From Pseudomonadota bacterium (lineage in GTDB: Bacteria; Pseudomonadota; Gammaproteobacteria; Burkholderiales; Burkholderiaceae_C), in the NCBI GenBank assembly GCA_018241265.1, contig JAFEEF010000068.1, positions 100,441 through 164,440 on the forward strand: 64,000 nucleotides of DNA. Direction: 5' to 3'. The notes under the pieces are model-generated. The model searched no databases and had not been told where the DNA came from. It worked only from the letters and a program-made list of their open reading frames with translations. Every line of letters starts with the position of its first letter. Position 1 is the stretch's first letter. The position numbers were made by a program, and so were the translations under genes. This document shows positions 61,839 to 64,000 of this stretch, one piece after another.

Positions 61839-61888
61839 TGCGCATTGTAGTCACGCCGGTGCGGCCTGACTACGGTCCGACCCATGGT

Positions 61889-62896
61889 TCACGCAGCGCC
61901 GGCGACGCCCGCCAACTGCTCCACGGTATCGAGCTGCATCTCGAAGCTGAAGAAGCGCTTGCGGCCCTTGGACTTGGCGACGTAGAGCGCGCCGTCGGCG
62001 CGCGTCAGCATGCCTTCCATCGTCGTCGCGTCGTCCGGCACGCAGGTCGTGATGCCGCCGGAGATCGTCACGTGCGGCGCGATCGGCGAGGCCGGATGCG
62101 GCAGCCCGGCCGCCTCGAAGACGCGCTGCATCGCGCGCGCCAGGGTCATCGCGCCCGACTTCGGCGTCTCCGGCAGGATCAACGCGAACTCCTCGCCGCC
62201 GTAGCGCGCCACCTCGTCGCCGGGACGGCGGCACATCTGCGCCATCAGCCGGCCCACCTCGCCGAGGCAGCGGTCGCCCGCGGCATGGCCGACGCTGTCG
62301 TTGTAGGGCTTGAAGTAGTCGATGTCGCAGAGGATCAACGTGAGCGGCGTGCGATTGCGACGCGCCAGCGCGATCGCCGCATTGAAGCGCTCGTCGAAGC
62401 CGCGTCGGTTGAGCAGGCCGGTCAGGGTGTCGTGCTCGCTCAGGTGGCGCAGTTGCTGGTTCGATAGACGCAACTGCGCCGACAGGTCGAGCAGCCGCTC
62501 CTGCATCGCGAGCAGCCGGTGCATCGCGCGCAGCTTGGCCGCGAGCACCTGCGCCGACACCGGCTTGACCAGGTAGTCGTCGCCACCGGCTTCGATGCCG
62601 CGCACCAGGTCTTCGTCGTGGTCGCGGCCCGACAGGAACACGATCGGCGTCCACCGGCCGCCGCTTTCGCTCGCCCTGATCTCGCTGGCGAGCCAGTAGC
62701 CGTCGAGGCCGGGCATCACGACGTCGAGCAGCACGAGGTCGGGCGGATGACGCCGGAGCTGCTCGAGCGCGCGTTCGGCGTTGTGCGCCTCGATCACCCG
62801 GTGGCCGAAGCCGTCCAGCATGCCTGCCAATTGCGCGCGCACGGCCGTGTCGTCGTCGACGACAAGGATGGTGAGCGGCTGATCGGTCCTGGACAT
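61889..62896 (-). CDS. PleD-like response regulator with diguanylate cyclase domain
   Basis: 335 aa. Receiver domain 8-125 with the phospho-acceptor Asp58 (LVLLDVVMPG) and Lys111 (DDYLVKP). A helical linker leads to a GGDEF domain with GGEEF at 233-237, an active-site form. Expected to make c-di-GMP on phosphorylation. No histidine kinase neighbour is visible. Start at ATG 62896. Confidence 0.93.
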   Translation of the reverse strand: MSRTDQPLTILVVDDDTAVRAQLAGMLDGFGHRVIEAHNAERALEQLRRHPPDLVLLDVVMPGLDGYWLASEIRASESGGRWTPIVFLSGRDHDEDLVRGIEAGGDDYLVKPVSAQVLAAKLRAMHRLLAMQERLLDLSAQLRLSNQQLRHLSEHDTLTGLLNRRGFDERFNAAIALARRNRTPLTLILCDIDYFKPYNDSVGHAAGDRCLGEVGRLMAQMCRRPGDEVARYGGEEFALILPETPKSGAMTLARAMQRVFEAAGLPHPASPIAPHVTISGGITTCVPDDATTMEGMLTRADGALYVAKSKGRKRFFSFEMQLDTVEQLAGVAGAA

Positions 62897-62992
62897 GCGC
62901 GCGGGCCCTCGATCCGGTATATCGGCCGATCGGCCCCGGACTGGAGGTCCGCGCAGCGAGCGCCGCGACCGCGCTGACTCAGGCCGCGGAAA

Positions 62993-64000
62993 TCAGGCGT
63001 CGTCGGCAGGCGCGAGGAAGCGTTTCATCGCGTCGACCTCGGCATCGAGCGCGACCCGGAACGCCCGCTCGCGCGGGGCGCGGCCGCTCGCATAGCCGAA
63101 CCGGCAGTCGAGCCGGCCATCGCGCGCCTCGACGTTCGCCCAGCCGACCACGCGATCGCGCCACAGCAGCGGCAGCGCGTAGTAGCCGAGCTTGCGACGG
63201 GCCGCGGGCGTGTAGGCCTCGAAGCGATAGGCCCAGTCCCAGAACAGCTCGAAGCGGCGGCGGTCCCAGACGATCGGATCGAACGGCGCCAGCAGGCGCA
63301 CTTCGTCGCGCGCCTCATGGCGCACCGAGCGCGGCCGCTCGTCGGCCGGCCAGTACCAGGTGACGCCGTCGAGCACCGCATGCGCATAGCGCTCGCGCGC
63401 GGCACGCACCGCGGCGCGCGTCTGCACGGTCAGGTGCGGCGCGCCGTAGCCGAGCAGCGACACGAGATGTCCGAAGCTGGCCGACGGCAACGGCGCGTAG
63501 TTGCGCAGCACGAGGTCGAGCAGCGCTCCGGCGCGTTCGGCGCGCGCCGCCGGGCTGTCGTCGGCCGGCGGATGATCGACCGCGACGTAGACGCGCGTGC
63601 CCGCGTCGCGCCGCGCCACGCGCAGCAGGCCGCGGTAGTGCATGCCGTCGAGCAGATGGGTCGTCGCGTTGCTCGAGCCGCCCCAGTAGTTCCGGACGCG
63701 GCCGTGCGCGAAGTGCTGCTCGACCTCGCGCGGATGCGTCGGCCCGTGTTCGCGGATGTAGGCGAGCAGGTCGGCGGCGCGGCGCTGCGTGGCCGCATCC
63801 CAGGCGCGCCGCGCGGTGCGCGGATGCATCAGCGCCAGATGCGCACGCGGCAGGAAGCCGTAGTTGACGAGGCAGTCCTCTTCGACCGCGAGGCGCGCGT
63901 AGCGGCGCTCGAGATCGCCGGCGCGGTAGTCGTCGACGCGGTGGCGCAAGGTCAGGTCCTGCGCGCGCGCCGGAGCGCGGATCGGGTCGGCCTGCACGAA
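62993..64000 (-). CDS. YcaQ/AlkZ-like winged-helix DNA glycosylase, 5' end missing
   Basis: About 335 C-terminal residues are visible; the frame runs off the right edge (the codon before the GTG at 63997 is TTC in phase). FVQADPIRAPARAQDL is an internal family segment, so the N-terminus lies outside. PTHPREVEQHFAHGR and NATTHLLDGMHYRGLLRV are winged-helix elements, and LLAPFDPIVWDRRR plus VVGWANVEARDGRL are typical of the crosslink-repair glycosylase family. Probably unhooks alkylated or crosslinked bases. Confidence 0.87.
   Translation of the reverse strand, partial: FVQADPIRAPARAQDLTLRHRVDDYRAGDLERRYARLAVEEDCLVNYGFLPRAHLALMHPRTARRAWDAATQRRAADLLAYIREHGPTHPREVEQHFAHGRVRNYWGGSSNATTHLLDGMHYRGLLRVARRDAGTRVYVAVDHPPADDSPAARAERAGALLDLVLRNYAPLPSASFGHLVSLLGYGAPHLTVQTRAAVRAARERYAHAVLDGVTWYWPADERPRSVRHEARDEVRLLAPFDPIVWDRRRFELFWDWAYRFEAYTPAARRKLGYYALPLLWRDRVVGWANVEARDGRLDCRFGYASGRAPRERAFRVALDAEVDAMKRFLAPADDA

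Overview
The window comes from a very GC-rich, gene-dense bacterial chromosome. Several features point to a betaproteobacterium of the Burkholderiales type: PEP-CTERM anchored exoproteins, DUF2917 and DUF4136 proteins, a GcvA-like LysR regulator, an SAH riboswitch ahead of ahcY, and a ttcA-folB-pteridine reductase operon. I cannot name the species from sequence alone. No tRNA, rRNA, CRISPR array, prophage or recognisable transposase was found.

1-14.2 kb is mostly housekeeping. It holds the end of rimI, a family-4 uracil-DNA glycosylase, a PAS-GGDEF-EAL protein, a shortened GlmU-like pyrophosphorylase coupled to a second left-handed beta-helix protein, two lipoproteins, ttcA-folB-pteridine reductase, a MidA-type methyltransferase, cca, a small PEP-CTERM protein, a GST and a ferritin-like diiron protein.

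14.6-48.8 kb looks like one natural-product locus. Sixteen plus-strand genes run almost without gaps from 14591 to 43917, many linked by ATGA or GTGA stop-start overlaps. The first part encodes an epimerase-like SDR, a radical SAM/SPASM protein, two glycosyltransferase-like proteins, an asparagine synthase and a Coq4-like protein. The core encodes an acyl-CoA dehydrogenase, a free ACP, an MDR reductase, a fatty acyl-AMP ligase (FAAL), a FAAL-dehydrogenase-ACP fusion, one PKS module (KS-AT-DH-KR-ACP) and one NRPS module (C-A-PCP-TE) whose A-domain code reads as glycine. A signal peptidase II homologue, a sulfotransferase and a carbamoyltransferase follow. A convergent four-gene MacAB/DevBCA-like ABC exporter closes the locus. 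The simplest reading is an exported, tailored N-acyl-glycine lipid, possibly 2,4-dienoyl. The LspA homologue could be a tailoring-associated protein or a self-resistance copy. I do not recognise a characterised cluster with this gene set.

49-51.6 kb carries a tandem pair of trypsin-like exoproteases. One ends in a PEP-CTERM anchor; its paralogue lost the anchor exactly at that motif. 51.7-64 kb is again housekeeping and regulation: a soluble lytic transglycosylase, two 5-formyltetrahydrofolate cyclo-ligase paralogues, LysR and WYL regulators, a LysE exporter, metF-tlyA-ahcY with the SAH riboswitch, a PleD-like diguanylate cyclase and a YcaQ-family DNA glycosylase cut by the window edge. Two non-coding inverted-repeat elements (45186-45541 and 58477-58633) look like small mobile or REP-type repeats.
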